A stretch of DNA of 64,000 nucleotides, taken from the NCBI RefSeq assembly GCF_963675165.1, contig NC_087379.1, positions 6,967,339 to 7,031,338 on the forward strand. The letters are read 5' to 3'. A program made the position numbers and the translations under genes. The notes below the pieces were generated by a model. It was not told where the DNA came from. It did not search any database and was given only the letters and a program-made list of their open reading frames with translations. Origin of the DNA: Halichondria panicea (taxonomy: Eukaryota > Porifera > Demospongiae > Suberitida > Halichondriidae). Shown here in pieces: positions 50,401 through 62,426 of the stretch (position 1 is the first letter of the stretch; every line of letters starts with the position of its first letter).

Positions 50401-53400
50401 GTAACACAGCACTGATAGATATGTTCTGGCCCATACACAATCTATTTGTGGAAGGCTAAACACTGAACAGCTCTGAACAGCTAACATCGAGTGTCTGAGA
50501 CCATGTAGCTCGTCAGAATTTGTGCTAATTGGATGGATTCCACTTTACCGATTTTCGTCACAGTTTCACGAGCACACTCCTGCAGCTGATACGACTCACG
50601 GAACTCATGATTATATATACACAATATAATTATTTGTGGAAAGCTATCAGTATATGTGCAGTTAAACAATTTTCCAGTGCGACAAAATAACAACAACGAG
50701 CAAAAATAAACATTTGCATTTGAAACCCGTATGTATAATTATGTATCAAGGTTCAGCTATTATTTCGCAACTAGTTCTGTGTGTTCAGCAGAGTTACCAA
50801 TTTCCTGTTCAGCTTGTTCAGGGCCAACTAATTCCTTTTCGGCTTCTTCCTGTTCGGTTTCTTCTAAAGGAGGAACTGTCTCGCCATCTTGGGAGGGGCT
50901 GCTAAAATTACCGTTCGGCTGAGACGGTATGTTTAGAGTCTTCCTGATGTCTTGCATTGTTGCTTGGCCTTGGTCAGTCGTTTGGTGTGGTCGAGTATTC
51001 GAAACAAGCTCATCAGGCTTTGAGCTAATTGGAGATGTTCCATCTTTTCCGATCTTTTTTAAAATTTTACCAGCAGCTTGCTGTAGCCTATCCATTTTAT
51101 TAGTGAGATCATGGAATTGAAAATCCTCTTTGTTGGAGTCAGCAACATCTTTCAATCCCCTCTTCTTTTCAATTACTTTCGAAACATCATCAGAGCTAGG
51201 CTTAATTGTATCAACGAATGATGCAGCACTCAATACGTCAACGCACAAACTGCTAACAGTGTTCAAAGCGTCTTGAAATATCTTCTCTTTCTTTTCCATC
51301 TCTTCTCGTGCTCTCTTCTGCTTTCTAACATCTAGGACTGCTGCTGCCTCATTAGTGTGTGCTAAGTATGTTTGGAAGAAGCTAAAGAAACCTGTAGCGA
51401 AAGCTGCCTGAGGTGATATAAGCGTCATGGCTCCTGCTTGGGCACTAGCACTACTAACCATACTAAATAGGGTTGTCAATCCTGTGTTGTTGTCTTTATC
51501 GACAATAGCCTTCTCATGTTTTTCCACAGCATCGATTGCCTTTTCTTTCGCTTCTTCATGTTGATCAGAGAAGTCTTTTTGGGCACTGGAAAGTTGGTCA
51601 CTCATTTCTTTGATATATTTTCGAAATTCTTCAAAAGATTTATCACAATCTTTTAGGTAGTCGCTTAGGTAATCGATAAACTCTTTTAGCTTGTCTAAGA
51701 TTTTTCTTTCTAATTGCTCCTTGATTTCAGTAAGGTGCTGCTCATTGGCAGCATACTTCGCCATCCAAAGACAATCTTCTAGATAGTTTTTGCCTACTTG
51801 AATAAATTCCTGAAATTCCTTCTGTAGAATGGCAAGCTTAACTTTTACTTCAGGATCTGAATCAGCTGTAATATCTTCAAGAATACTTTGCATATGCCTT
51901 TCAGCTTTTTCGACAGCATCCGACATTGAAGGTAGACCTTTAAACCGTTTCATTGCACCATCATAAACTTGTAAGCTGTCCTCATAAGGGACTACACAAA
52001 ATTTGTTTTTGTCCATGTTCACACAAACTGATTCTATATGGGCTTATTCAAGTTATGAACAACAAACTCTACTAATCAATGAGTGGAAGTACTAAAGCAA
52101 TGCTAGGTAAGCTTAATGACCAAGATTATAATGCATTATGTAATATAAGCCATGTTTATAATAGAACAAGCTATATAAGGATTAAACTATATTTGTAATT
52201 ACTTTATTCATGTGGCACACGCCACTATTCCACCGTGGAGAGGGGAATGTTGGGAATATGTAAAGTCGCCTCTCATTTGACAAACAGTGACTCATCAGGA
52301 ATGAATCATTAATTAAAATAAGGAACATCATCAATTAAGCTCAACAATAATGTGAATATTGTATATGCTTGATCAGGAGCCGCGGCTACTAAATGTTTCA
52401 TTTTGCTGGAAGAGGAGGCTACAATTTAAGAGAGGCCATTGTTCAAGAGCGGCGTTTATTAGCTCCAGCTAATTCAACAACCTTTAGTTTGTCATCAAAA
52501 GTTCTTTTCACCTGCATAAACTTGAACTCTGCCATGAAAAAGTCTTTGTGAAGCACTAACAAGCTGCTACCTGTATCTAGTAGCTACGTACATGTAGCTA
52601 GCTGCTAGTTTTTGGCTGCCACGTGCAGAAATGCTAGAGTCAAAGTTCACTGAGTATGCAAGTAATTGGAGCAGCCTAGAAAGAAAGTCTTAGAGCACTA
52701 CCAATATCATTGCATGGTGAGACTGGTTATACCTGTGTATATAGAGGAGTGGTGGGTGTTATGGGTAGAGCAAACATATATGCTGAGAATGGAGTGTCTG
52801 ATCAGGACACAAGGTCGGGCATTAGATCAACGAGGATGAGCAATGTATTACCGGAGAGGGAGGTGTGTTCCTATAGTATCCCTAGTTTGTGCAATTAATT
52901 ATTACATTTTATACAAACATTGAACATAATATATCAAGCTGAACGTGTAAAGAAGTATAGGCTATGGGATGGCTTACGTACGTCACTAGGGGTAACCCTA
53001 TAGGCGGAGGTACACCTCTGCAGCTCTAGTGAAGATGACTTGGGAGTGGACCACTTCAACACAACATCCTTTGTTGAAGAGTCCTTCTTTGTGGAGGATA
53101 TCACTGACAGTCCATAACCTGCATACACAAGAATGGTCATGAAAAGCATAGAAATTAACAAATAGGTTGAAATGGTATAATTATGAGTAACAGTGTCCCT
53201 ATAAGCAAGGTTTAATTTTTCCCATGCAACTAGCCAAAGAGGGTATATTAACTCACAACAGCATGTGAATGCTATCAACTAGGTCATAAAGAATTTCATC
53301 TTCCCAAAAAGCCAAATTCAATGGCACAGCAGATGTATATTCATCATAATTATAGCACCTGCATGCACACTTACATAAAACCATGACACATATAATTGAA

Positions 53401-56400
53401 TTCTGTCAACACTACGTCAAAGATTATCGAAAGATTCTTGTCAGAAGACTAAATTCAAAGACACAGCAAAATGTATTCATCCAATAATTGCACAATCATT
53501 ATGACATGACTACATGCATGTGCATGTTGTACACTTGCAGGCGTCTCCCCTTAAGCCCAATGGAAGCAATACTTCACTCAGGAAATATATAGTGGACGAA
53601 ATGGTGGGTGGAGCTTATTGCTACTGACAGTTGTGTGTACAGAAACCTTGCAATATTTATAGCGCTCAACTATGTGGAGTATACACATTTGTATTCTGAA
53701 CTGTATTCATCATCTGTTACAATAAAGCAAAAACAGTGTGTCACTGAATAGTGTCACTGTGTGCATGACATTGTTGTGTGATTGATGTTAGTCAATCCAT
53801 GTATACATATACGCGTGTTAGAGCCCATGGGTCTATGAGATGCATGGTTGAGCGTACCCCTATAAGGTTCTCCTGCTATCTGGACCCATGTACTGTCAAC
53901 CCCTCTGACAGATATACTTATACAGGTATACTTATAATTATACAGTCAGATATTCGCCAACACTTTTAAACCTGCGGCCAGCGGGTTATTGGGGCGAGCC
54001 CTGAGGCTCGTCCCATAGTAGCCAGCAGTAAAGAGACTTGCAGTGTCGGTTCAACCTTGTTAGTGCTGCATTTTGTATGTAGCAATCATGCATGTAAACA
54101 CTTTAACATTTGAATGACAAACTGATGCAGCTTAGCAGTCAAAGAGACCATCTGCTGGTAAAACTAAGGAAAGTTCCACAACAAGTAGAAACGGCGGATC
54201 AAAGAGAGCAGACGCTGCATGGCCACGCAAAGGAATTAGATCAGGCCCAGGGACCGTGGACAACAAGTACGAGGTAAGGATAAACGAGAGGAGAGGCACA
54301 CTATCATAATTGGATCTACAAAGGCCATTGCTAAAGCTGTTGGGGGACTAGAAAGCTGCTCGTTATACAGAGTAGAGAGGTGGTCGCTCCTGAGAGGTTG
54401 CTTTACATTGAAGTCATTGTAGTTTCAATCCGGACCTGAGCTCTTGGCCGTTATATAGCGTGTGGTCGCTCTTTGGAGGTGGTGGTTCCACTGTATATCC
54501 ATGCAATTGTTATCATCTACCCATGTACATCCATTTCAAACTGCAAATAATATTAGCTTATAGATTTAGAAAAACCTTGTAAGGTACGCGTTCAAATCTA
54601 ACTGTAAGGCTGCTTGATTAGATCAAAAAGAGGGCTATCATTTGAAGGGGAAGCTGATCGATACTCGTGTGTGCACATATTAAAGTGGGAGGTTTGGAGG
54701 TCGTTCCCTAATTGTTTTCATGCTCTATGGCAGGCGAATGCGTATTTCTTGAACAAAAGCTTGATTCCATTGAGATTGGGCAAAATTGATTAAAAAAACA
54801 GCCAGCATTGCAAGATTATAATCTAGTGCCATCAAAATAATGGGCTGCAGCCCCCCCTGGTTCCTACGCCACTGTCTCATGATAGAGTATCACAAGTCAA
54901 CCAGATTATGGTATTTATATGTTATTTTCACAAAACTGATAAATTAATTGACATATACGTAACACAGAGAAAGGGATAAACGTTCGTCAAATTAATTAAT
55001 CTTCCTACGCCACTGTGGGGGACAGACAGATCAGACATACTTGACAGTTGTTTTTCTGCACAACAAGTTTTCATACAGAGGCCCAACTAGTTAGAAACCT
55101 GAAACCTGAAACCTGAAAAGTAGGACAAATTCCAATTACTGCTAACTATAGTGAGAGATTGAGTTCCTTGTAAATGCCAGCAATTGAGAAACGTATCCAT
55201 GCATGTACTGTATACGTACACAGCATCAATACAGTAATATAATAACAGTGTAATTTTTAATGTATACTTGAAACGTTTCAATATCAGTAACGAGTTTGCT
55301 TAGATAATTAAGTGTACAGCTAAGTGCAGCAGCTAATGACAATGACACAAGAAGTTCGGAATTTCCTTGTGAGAGATATGTCAGAGTCTCCTACGTACAT
55401 GAAACCGACTATACTACAAACTATGGAGTGGGAGCTTGAAGCTGCAAAGACAGAAATAGCCGGCCTACAAGTAACAGTCTCGGTGCTAACAGCAGAAAAG
55501 GACACACTAGAGCAGAAACTATCTGAAAAAGACGAAGAAAATGAAAAACTGAAGGCACAGTTTTTGGAAACAGGGGAAAAGTTACAAGAAGCAGCCACAC
55601 TTAACCAAACTAGCGAGCAAGATCTTGAAGAGAAAATTGCTCTTTTAGAGTCTGAAGTTGAACATGGAGCAAAGGAACTTGTCGAAAGAATCGAGTATTT
55701 AGAGCAGCAGCTTAACGAAAATACTAAGCAGTTAACTATAGGAGAGGCTGCCCTTGCAGTCAAGGAGGAGGTTTTGGCGACACGGGAAACAGAGCTAGAA
55801 GAGAGAGAGAAAGAGACCGAACGAGTGAGAGATTTCTTTGCAGCCGGAAATGATGTCAACGGCCTGGTCCTAGATTTGCAAGGACGAATCAAGAAACAAG
55901 AAGAAGAGATACAGCTCAAGGAGAATCATATAATAACGATGAGAGTAAAACTTGAGAGATCGGAACAGGAAATGTTAGCCATCAAGCAGACACTCAGAAA
56001 TCAACCCAAGAAAATGGAAAGCTTTCGAGCACCACCTATCCCAAGGCCTAGATCGGCCTCACGGCCTCAAATTTCTAAACAAAACAGCCTACCCTCCTAT
56101 CAACACCAGTCAATCCAAGTACAACCACAACACCGTTGGAGCCTTCAGCCACAAATCGAAGAAGAGGATCGAATATACGACAAGCCTAGCCCGCCCGTCC
56201 CAGTGTACAGAAGGCTACCGTTCTCGCTAGATTGGGATACACCATTATACACAATTGATCACAGAAAGAAAATCGTCAATGGAGTATCAATATACAGTCA
56301 AAAAGAGAACAAATTGTACTTTAGCTCGATACTTCAACAGGAGATTCTGGCATACACAGAGAGTCAACAGTGGGAGACCCTACCCTCTTGCCCTCACAAG

Positions 56401-59400
56401 TACTTTGGTCTGGTTATGGTCGAGGACAACGTGACTACTATAGGAGGGAAAGTCCAGGAGAGAGCATCCCCTACAGGAGATGGCAATAGATCAAGCTACA
56501 CTGATAAATTGTTGAGCTACGTCACGGCGGCATCAGGCGCGAGGGCAGGGCAATGGGTGGAACTGTTTCCACCAATGCCCTCAAAACGAGCCAGCCCTGC
56601 AGCTGTCTCGACTAGTAGATCGCTCATCGTAGCCGGTGGGGACAACGGACATCACTTGCGCACGGTTGAAGTTATGGACCTGACAGACAAGCAGTGGCAC
56701 ACAGCGTCGATTCTACCGAGGGCACTGAGTAACCCAAGCATGGTACTCTGTGAGACAACCAATCGAATATACCTCTCTGGCCAGGACAATCAAAATAGTC
56801 GAATGCAAGTTCTATTCAACTGCTCTATACACGAGCTTCTACGCACTATGGAACCTGTGACTGGACGAGAATACGAGGACGAACCGTTCTACGGGCCATC
56901 GAAACCGAAAATCATTCGAGTTTGGAACGAGCTACCTAGCACTCCGAACGATTCCTCCACTCTAGCTATCGTTGATAGTCACGTTATGGTTGCCGGGGGG
57001 ATTGGCAAGAAAGGAGAAGCTTCGAACGAGATTTACTATTTGGATATGTCACACTGCAAGTGGGAGCACATAGCACAAATGCCCACAGCGCGTCACGGTG
57101 CTCTGGTAGGGTTCAATAGTTCGACTGAGAAGTTAGTTATAATTGGAGGTTTCAATAAAACTAGCATCATTAGTATGGTCAATGTAGCCAAATTCAGCTC
57201 ATCATAGAAAACAGAACTTGCAACTGAATTTGAGCATTATTCGCACATGTACATGTATATGTAGGTCACACTATACAATCGTTATCTTTACGTGAATGTA
57301 ATCAATTTCAAAGCAACTATCAATTTAGCACACAATCTAAAATGTTATGTTTTACTGTCACAACAACAAAACTAATTATCAAAATTATTCGGACAGTACT
57401 TTATTGATCAAACGCCGGGGTATTTATTTCCTAACCGAGGTTTCAAGGTGCGGCGTTTCATTGAGACCAGGCGCTAATTCAGATCTGCAATTAATCGATG
57501 AAATACTTTTACACTATACATAGTGCTAGACCAAGTGAAAATCCCTTTGAGAAATCAGAATAAATTTTGACACTTTATGCTATATCAAAGTTTTGCGATC
57601 AGGCAAGGATTGCGATTTCATATGTAGTACTGGTACAGGTATTTAAATCTGCAAAGGACTGGCAAAGTTCGCAACATTTTTGGCGCTAGCAAGTAATTAA
57701 TACATTGTACATGTACGGTACATTGGCTGTACGTATCCTTCGTCATACTCACTGGATCTAAGTGTGTCCCTGTGAGCCTCGGCAAGGTGGATCAGCTGCA
57801 CATCGTAGTTGGCCGAGTTACCGCCACTCTGCTCTTCCTAGGGGGAGGAGGCAACAAACAAAGTATGAATGTGTCTCACAGTAGCGTACAGTGCACAGTG
57901 TCACTATAGTACTGTATTGGTGCAGTGGGTGTAGTCGAAGTTGAAAGCTCTACTGTGCACATATACAATCGTCATGTAATTAGGGCGTTTAATTAAAGTA
58001 CACACATTAATTTTATGCTAAATTAAATTAGTGCACACACTACACACTGTACTGTGTACGCACATACACACTGTACCAGCACATGCACACTATAATTATG
58101 GTTTGGGGATTCTTTCAGCTACCATAACTTGAATTCCGTGGATCCAATTTGAACGATTTTATGATTTTCTGAAAGCTTAGAAAAAGACCTTTCAAATGGT
58201 GTCATCAAAAGTCATATCTGAGAGATAATAGTATTTGCCAATTTGGCCATACCATGAATTATAGCCCAAGGTCCAAAGCCGAAAAATGATAAATTAGGGC
58301 CCCAACAAAATTTTGGATTCAAACACATCATTTGAAAGGTTTTTTTCTAAGCTTTCAGAAAATGATAAAATTTTTGACATTGGATCAACGGTACTAAATT
58401 TATGGCTGTTGAAAGATGTTCAACAAACTGTACCTACTACTACATTGTAGGCCAACTATTACACAGGTAACACTAGGCTCACCTTCATAGGTATCCCAGT
58501 GACAATGGTGGTCTTAAGGTTGAAGTGGACCTTGACCAGATGAAGACATTTCTCGAGAAGGAGTTTGGCAGGGAAGGAGTAGATTGCTGAAGACACTTGG
58601 GGTGAGATCTGAGGGTGGGATTGTGGAGTGTTTAGGAGTTTGTAGCCATTTTATGGGCTACAGAGCAGCAACACACCCACGTACACGCTCAATAAGCTTG
58701 TAACAAAAATACAACCAATTCTGACTACTGTACTTTTCTAGAGATCACATTTTATTAACTTAATATACAGTGTACACATGCAGACATGACTTCCATCATA
58801 TCCACATATTGTGCATGTACATATAACTATTACAATGTATGCTGGTAGAGTGACAGTGTTCAGGTACTATGGCAACCACCTGTACTGCCAAGTAGTCCAG
58901 CACTTTATCTAGCATGTCGTTGGAAATGAACTTGTAACAGGACTACAAGACACCTCGTTAAAACATGCAACATTTACGTACAAAATCACACATAAAATAT
59001 TCTAGTGCCATAGCGTAACCATGCCTGATGATGTCACCTGTGTGAGTGGAGAGTCCTTGATGTCCGTCTGTAGAGTGGAGGGAGGGGAGTGGACGTTAAT
59101 GAGGGTCAGCTGACAATGGTCGATGAGGAGGCGTGCTACATCGTGTTTGCTCTTGATGTCCTGGTTCTCTGCCTTCACCATGCTCACTATCACCTTCTCC
59201 ATCTCCCGCACGTCAGCCTCACTGTAAGGGAGGGTGGGGCCCGGGTATGTGGCGTACTCGAAATGTGTGGTATATACTGCCTGGTACTACATGCTTGCAG
59301 TATGTAAAGGCCTTGTGTCCACAGGGGCAAGTGCAGAGGTTACTTTTTGTTTGGAATCAAAATTACTCTTACCAAGGGCAACCATTATTAGTAAATATGC

Positions 59401-60157
59401 ACCAAAGTTACATACTTCTTGAGTGAGCATATGAATATGATCCGTCCCCGGTTAGTGGGAGGGGCCATCCCTGGGCAGGAAGTGACGGCATACTGGGTAG
59501 CAGTGAGTTGGGCCAGACAGCGTACAGCGTACTGTAACCCTTGGAGACAGGGGTTCATGTGACCACGACCAACAGGGGCTCCTTGTGCAGGCAGGAAGGA
59601 GGGGACACCAAATTTCTGAAAACCATTTTGCACCTGAAAAATCACATTATCTTTGATCTCACCATACCAACCATGTGATGGAGGTACCTTTAATATTAAA
59701 GAGTTACATGATAAGTATGTACTTAGGTAGGAAATAAAAAAAACTAGTATATACATGCAGTGACTAATGTTTTGTTCCTAAACGCTTTACCAATGTACAT
59801 TAAACCCTTGCATGAATGTACAGCTGCTACAGTAGTGACGGACACTCCCTCAGGGCATTCTTGTGAACGTACCTTTACGATCTCCTGGTCCTCGTCTCTC
59901 CACGAGTTAACGGGCTGGCATTTTGCCTCGTCTACGGCCGCTACACACATCTGGCACTGATCAGGGAACAAATCGAACACTATCCTACAGTACTCCAGCA
60001 CGGCCTCCACACTGCAACTCCATATTGTCTTGGTGACAGTCTTGGAAGCTGAGCTCTTAGACCCTCTGCTCGCACCTGTCACCTCAAATGTGATGCCCTG
60101 CCCGCACTCGCAACTGGAGAGACTATTGGCAGCTAGCACTATCACCGTCTTCTCCAT
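47420..60157 (-). CDS. INTS13: Integrator complex subunit 13 (asunder), 17 exons, 711 residues
   Basis: Exons: 59873-60157, 59416-59633, 59038-59221, 58880-58942, 58483-58608, 57753-57837, 52982-53118, 50236-50356, 49972-50075, 49763-49850, 48849-48925, 48719-48790, 48379-48461, 48118-48278, 48012-48063, 47509-47760, 47420-47447. All phases agree and the sum is 2136 nt, close to the ~706 residues of vertebrate INTS13. Diagnostic matches: IWSCSVEAVLEYCRIVFDLF (exon 1), NRGRIIFICS (2), SANYDVQLIH (6), LKWSTPKSSSLELQRCTSAY (7), [13 protein letters not shown] (8), DDPPSISEGWGGRITDYRI (9), GVKRDEQYRSLWSELE (13-14), LLSMWTNRK and HQEFAGRS (16). INTS13 works with INTS10/14 in Integrator on RNA polymerase II transcripts, and its C-terminal end contacts the cleavage module. 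Exon 17 (NVAPLLDHE) is a choice; reading through exon 16 instead stops at once after RTSK. Introns 6 and 7 each hold another gene. Confidence 0.9.
49050..49446. mobile_element. TA-flanked MITE in INTS13 intron 10, with paralogous empty site
   Basis: The ends are CCGTATATGCTCGATCAG (49052) and its near-perfect reverse complement to 49444, with TA at each edge. Cassettes 9 and 7 have the uninterrupted target, CAATGTACATAAGTTATG (near 10195 and 21476), with one TA. So this is a true insertion with TA duplication, as in Tc1/mariner elements. The interior repeats AAATAGTAGCC / AAATGAAACATTTAGTAGCC. Confidence 0.85.
50760..52016 (-). CDS. helical/hydrophobic-segment protein, copy 5 (intact, 418 residues)
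   Basis: This is an intronless ORF from the ATG at 52016 (MDKNKFCVVPYED) to a TAA, nested in INTS13 intron 7 on the same strand. Residues 30-175 are charged and helix-prone (KEFQEFIQVGKNYLEDC; HLTEIKEQLERKILDKLKEF). Residues about 179-219 are hydrophobic and small-residue rich (FSMVSSASAQAGAMTLISPQ, then AAFATGFFSFFQTYLA). Residues 220-330 are again helical, and 331-418 form a polar acidic tail. No signal peptide and no catalytic motif is visible. It is close to copy 4. A TATA-like decamer lies ~155 bp upstream. The family is not recognised. The helical-hydrophobic-helical layout is shared by helical pore-forming or membrane-inserting proteins, but also by coiled-coil scaffold proteins. Confidence 0.7.
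   Translation of the reverse strand: MDKNKFCVVPYEDSLQVYDGAMKRFKGLPSMSDAVEKAERHMQSILEDITADSDPEVKVKLAILQKEFQEFIQVGKNYLEDCLWMAKYAANEQHLTEIKEQLERKILDKLKEFIDYLSDYLKDCDKSFEEFRKYIKEMSDQLSSAQKDFSDQHEEAKEKAIDAVEKHEKAIVDKDNNTGLTTLFSMVSSASAQAGAMTLISPQAAFATGFFSFFQTYLAHTNEAAAVLDVRKQKRAREEMEKKEKIFQDALNTVSSLCVDVLSAASFVDTIKPSSDDVSKVIEKKRGLKDVADSNKEDFQFHDLTNKMDRLQQAAGKILKKIGKDGTSPISSKPDELVSNTRPHQTTDQGQATMQDIRKTLNIPSQPNGNFSSPSQDGETVPPLEETEQEEAEKELVGPEQAEQEIGNSAEHTELVAK
52171..52180 (-). promoter_or_regulatory. conserved TATA-like element upstream of helical-protein copy 5
   Basis: CTATATAAGG on +, ~155 bp upstream of the copy 5 start, in the same block as for copy 4. It suggests that the nested gene has its own promoter within INTS13 intron 7. 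Confidence 0.4.
52357..52653. mobile_element. truncated, inverted relative of the 49050 MITE
   Basis: It begins TATTGTATATGCTTGATCAGG and continues GCCGCGGCTACTAAATG, the reverse complement of the right two-thirds of 49050-49446. It runs to CAAAGTTCACTGAG and lacks the other end. It lies 3 kb away in INTS13 intron 7 in opposite orientation. Confidence 0.75.
53119..55335. other. distal part of INTS13 intron 6, no gene seen
   Basis: A stretch of AT-rich sequence between INTS13 exon 7 and the nested kelch gene. It has a short hairpin around 53990-54013 (GGCGAGCCCTGAGGCTCGTC) and a segment (about 55020-55160) resembling 46790-46950 next to cassette 2 (ACAGATCAGACAT, CAACTAGTTAGAAACCTGAAACC). No ORF with coding character. 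Confidence 0.5.
55336..57207 (+). CDS. coiled-coil and kelch-repeat protein nested antisense in INTS13 intron 6 (623 residues)
   Basis: This is an intronless ORF. I take the ATG at 55336 (MTMTQEVRNFL); the frame is open a few codons further up without another ATG. Residues about 29-220 are a long Glu/Lys/Leu-rich coiled coil (TLEQKLSEKDEENEKLKAQF), 225-295 are proline- and basic-rich linker (FRAPPIPRPRSASRPQ), and 300-623 are kelch-like repeats. The kelch signs are W-x-LP units followed by Gly-Gly turns: WETLPSCP...TIGGK, WVELFPPMPSKR...IVAGGDN, WHTASILP, VMVAGGIGKKG and WEHIAQMPTARHGA...VIIGGF. The kelch part probably forms a beta-propeller that binds a partner; no catalytic residue is evident. 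The partner is unknown. It lies wholly between INTS13 exons 6 and 7 on the opposite strand. Confidence 0.85.
   Translation: MTMTQEVRNFLVRDMSESPTYMKPTILQTMEWELEAAKTEIAGLQVTVSVLTAEKDTLEQKLSEKDEENEKLKAQFLETGEKLQEAATLNQTSEQDLEEKIALLESEVEHGAKELVERIEYLEQQLNENTKQLTIGEAALAVKEEVLATRETELEEREKETERVRDFFAAGNDVNGLVLDLQGRIKKQEEEIQLKENHIITMRVKLERSEQEMLAIKQTLRNQPKKMESFRAPPIPRPRSASRPQISKQNSLPSYQHQSIQVQPQHRWSLQPQIEEEDRIYDKPSPPVPVYRRLPFSLDWDTPLYTIDHRKKIVNGVSIYSQKENKLYFSSILQQEILAYTESQQWETLPSCPHKYFGLVMVEDNVTTIGGKVQERASPTGDGNRSSYTDKLLSYVTAASGARAGQWVELFPPMPSKRASPAAVSTSRSLIVAGGDNGHHLRTVEVMDLTDKQWHTASILPRALSNPSMVLCETTNRIYLSGQDNQNSRMQVLFNCSIHELLRTMEPVTGREYEDEPFYGPSKPKIIRVWNELPSTPNDSSTLAIVDSHVMVAGGIGKKGEASNEIYYLDMSHCKWEHIAQMPTARHGALVGFNSSTEKLVIIGGFNKTSIISMVNVAKFSSS
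58111..58416. repeat. ~88-bp imperfect inverted repeat in INTS13 intron 5
   Basis: 58111-58199 and 58329-58416 are imperfect inverted repeats (shared cores CTTTCAGA/TCTGAAAG, CTAAGCTT, CCTTTCAAATG, ATTGGATC). The ~130-bp loop has no ORF. It is probably an old MITE; in RNA it would form a long hairpin. Confidence 0.6.
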
Positions 60158-60377
60158 TGTATATCACTAGCTACTGTGCAGACATGCTTCTTTGTATAAG
60201 TGCACGTAGGTGGAGTCGTGGTGGGGTTAGCTGGCTAATAGTCTATCCAGCTGTGATAATAATTATGACAACCACATTGAGAACACACCACATAAAAGAA
60301 GACACTCAATAACAAACAAATTAGAGAAAGAAAGTGAATTGCGTATAATTAATAAGAGTGTTGTCCAGTTCAGGCTC

Positions 60378-62259
<1,882 letters not shown>

Positions 62260-62426
62260 TTCCCTCTTATCTGAAGATAGCTGGAGCAGCACTGAGAGGC
62301 GTAGAGAGAGAGAGAGAGAGGCGTAGAGACACAGTAGTTCAAGGAGACAGGAGTGAAGTGATGATGGGCATGATTTGGAAAGAGAGGAGGGGCTGTGGTT
62401 GCTGCCTAGCTACTAAAGTCTCTGCA
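62260..62426. promoter_or_regulatory. putative bidirectional promoter between POLR2G and ARMC9
   Basis: Only 167 bp separate the two divergent ATGs. The interval holds a GAGAGAGAGAGAGA run (about 62307-62320) between two GGCGTAGAGA copies (62298 and 62321) and no TATA box. A shared promoter is inferred from the spacing. Confidence 0.5.

Noticed and set aside
50760-52016. Reading the nested gene as myosin, tropomyosin or another plain coiled-coil protein
   Set aside because: The ~40-residue hydrophobic segment in the middle does not fit a continuous coiled coil. It is left unassigned.
55320-55919. Serine-rich minus-strand ORF of 199 codons
   Set aside because: It is the antisense of the coiled-coil region of the kelch gene, where Glu/Lys codons read as Ser/Phe codons.
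57753-60157. Treating exons 1-6 as a separate short gene
   Set aside because: Exon 6 ends in phase 1, and exon 7 at 53118 supplies exactly two bases to continue. The joined product matches INTS13 in order and length.
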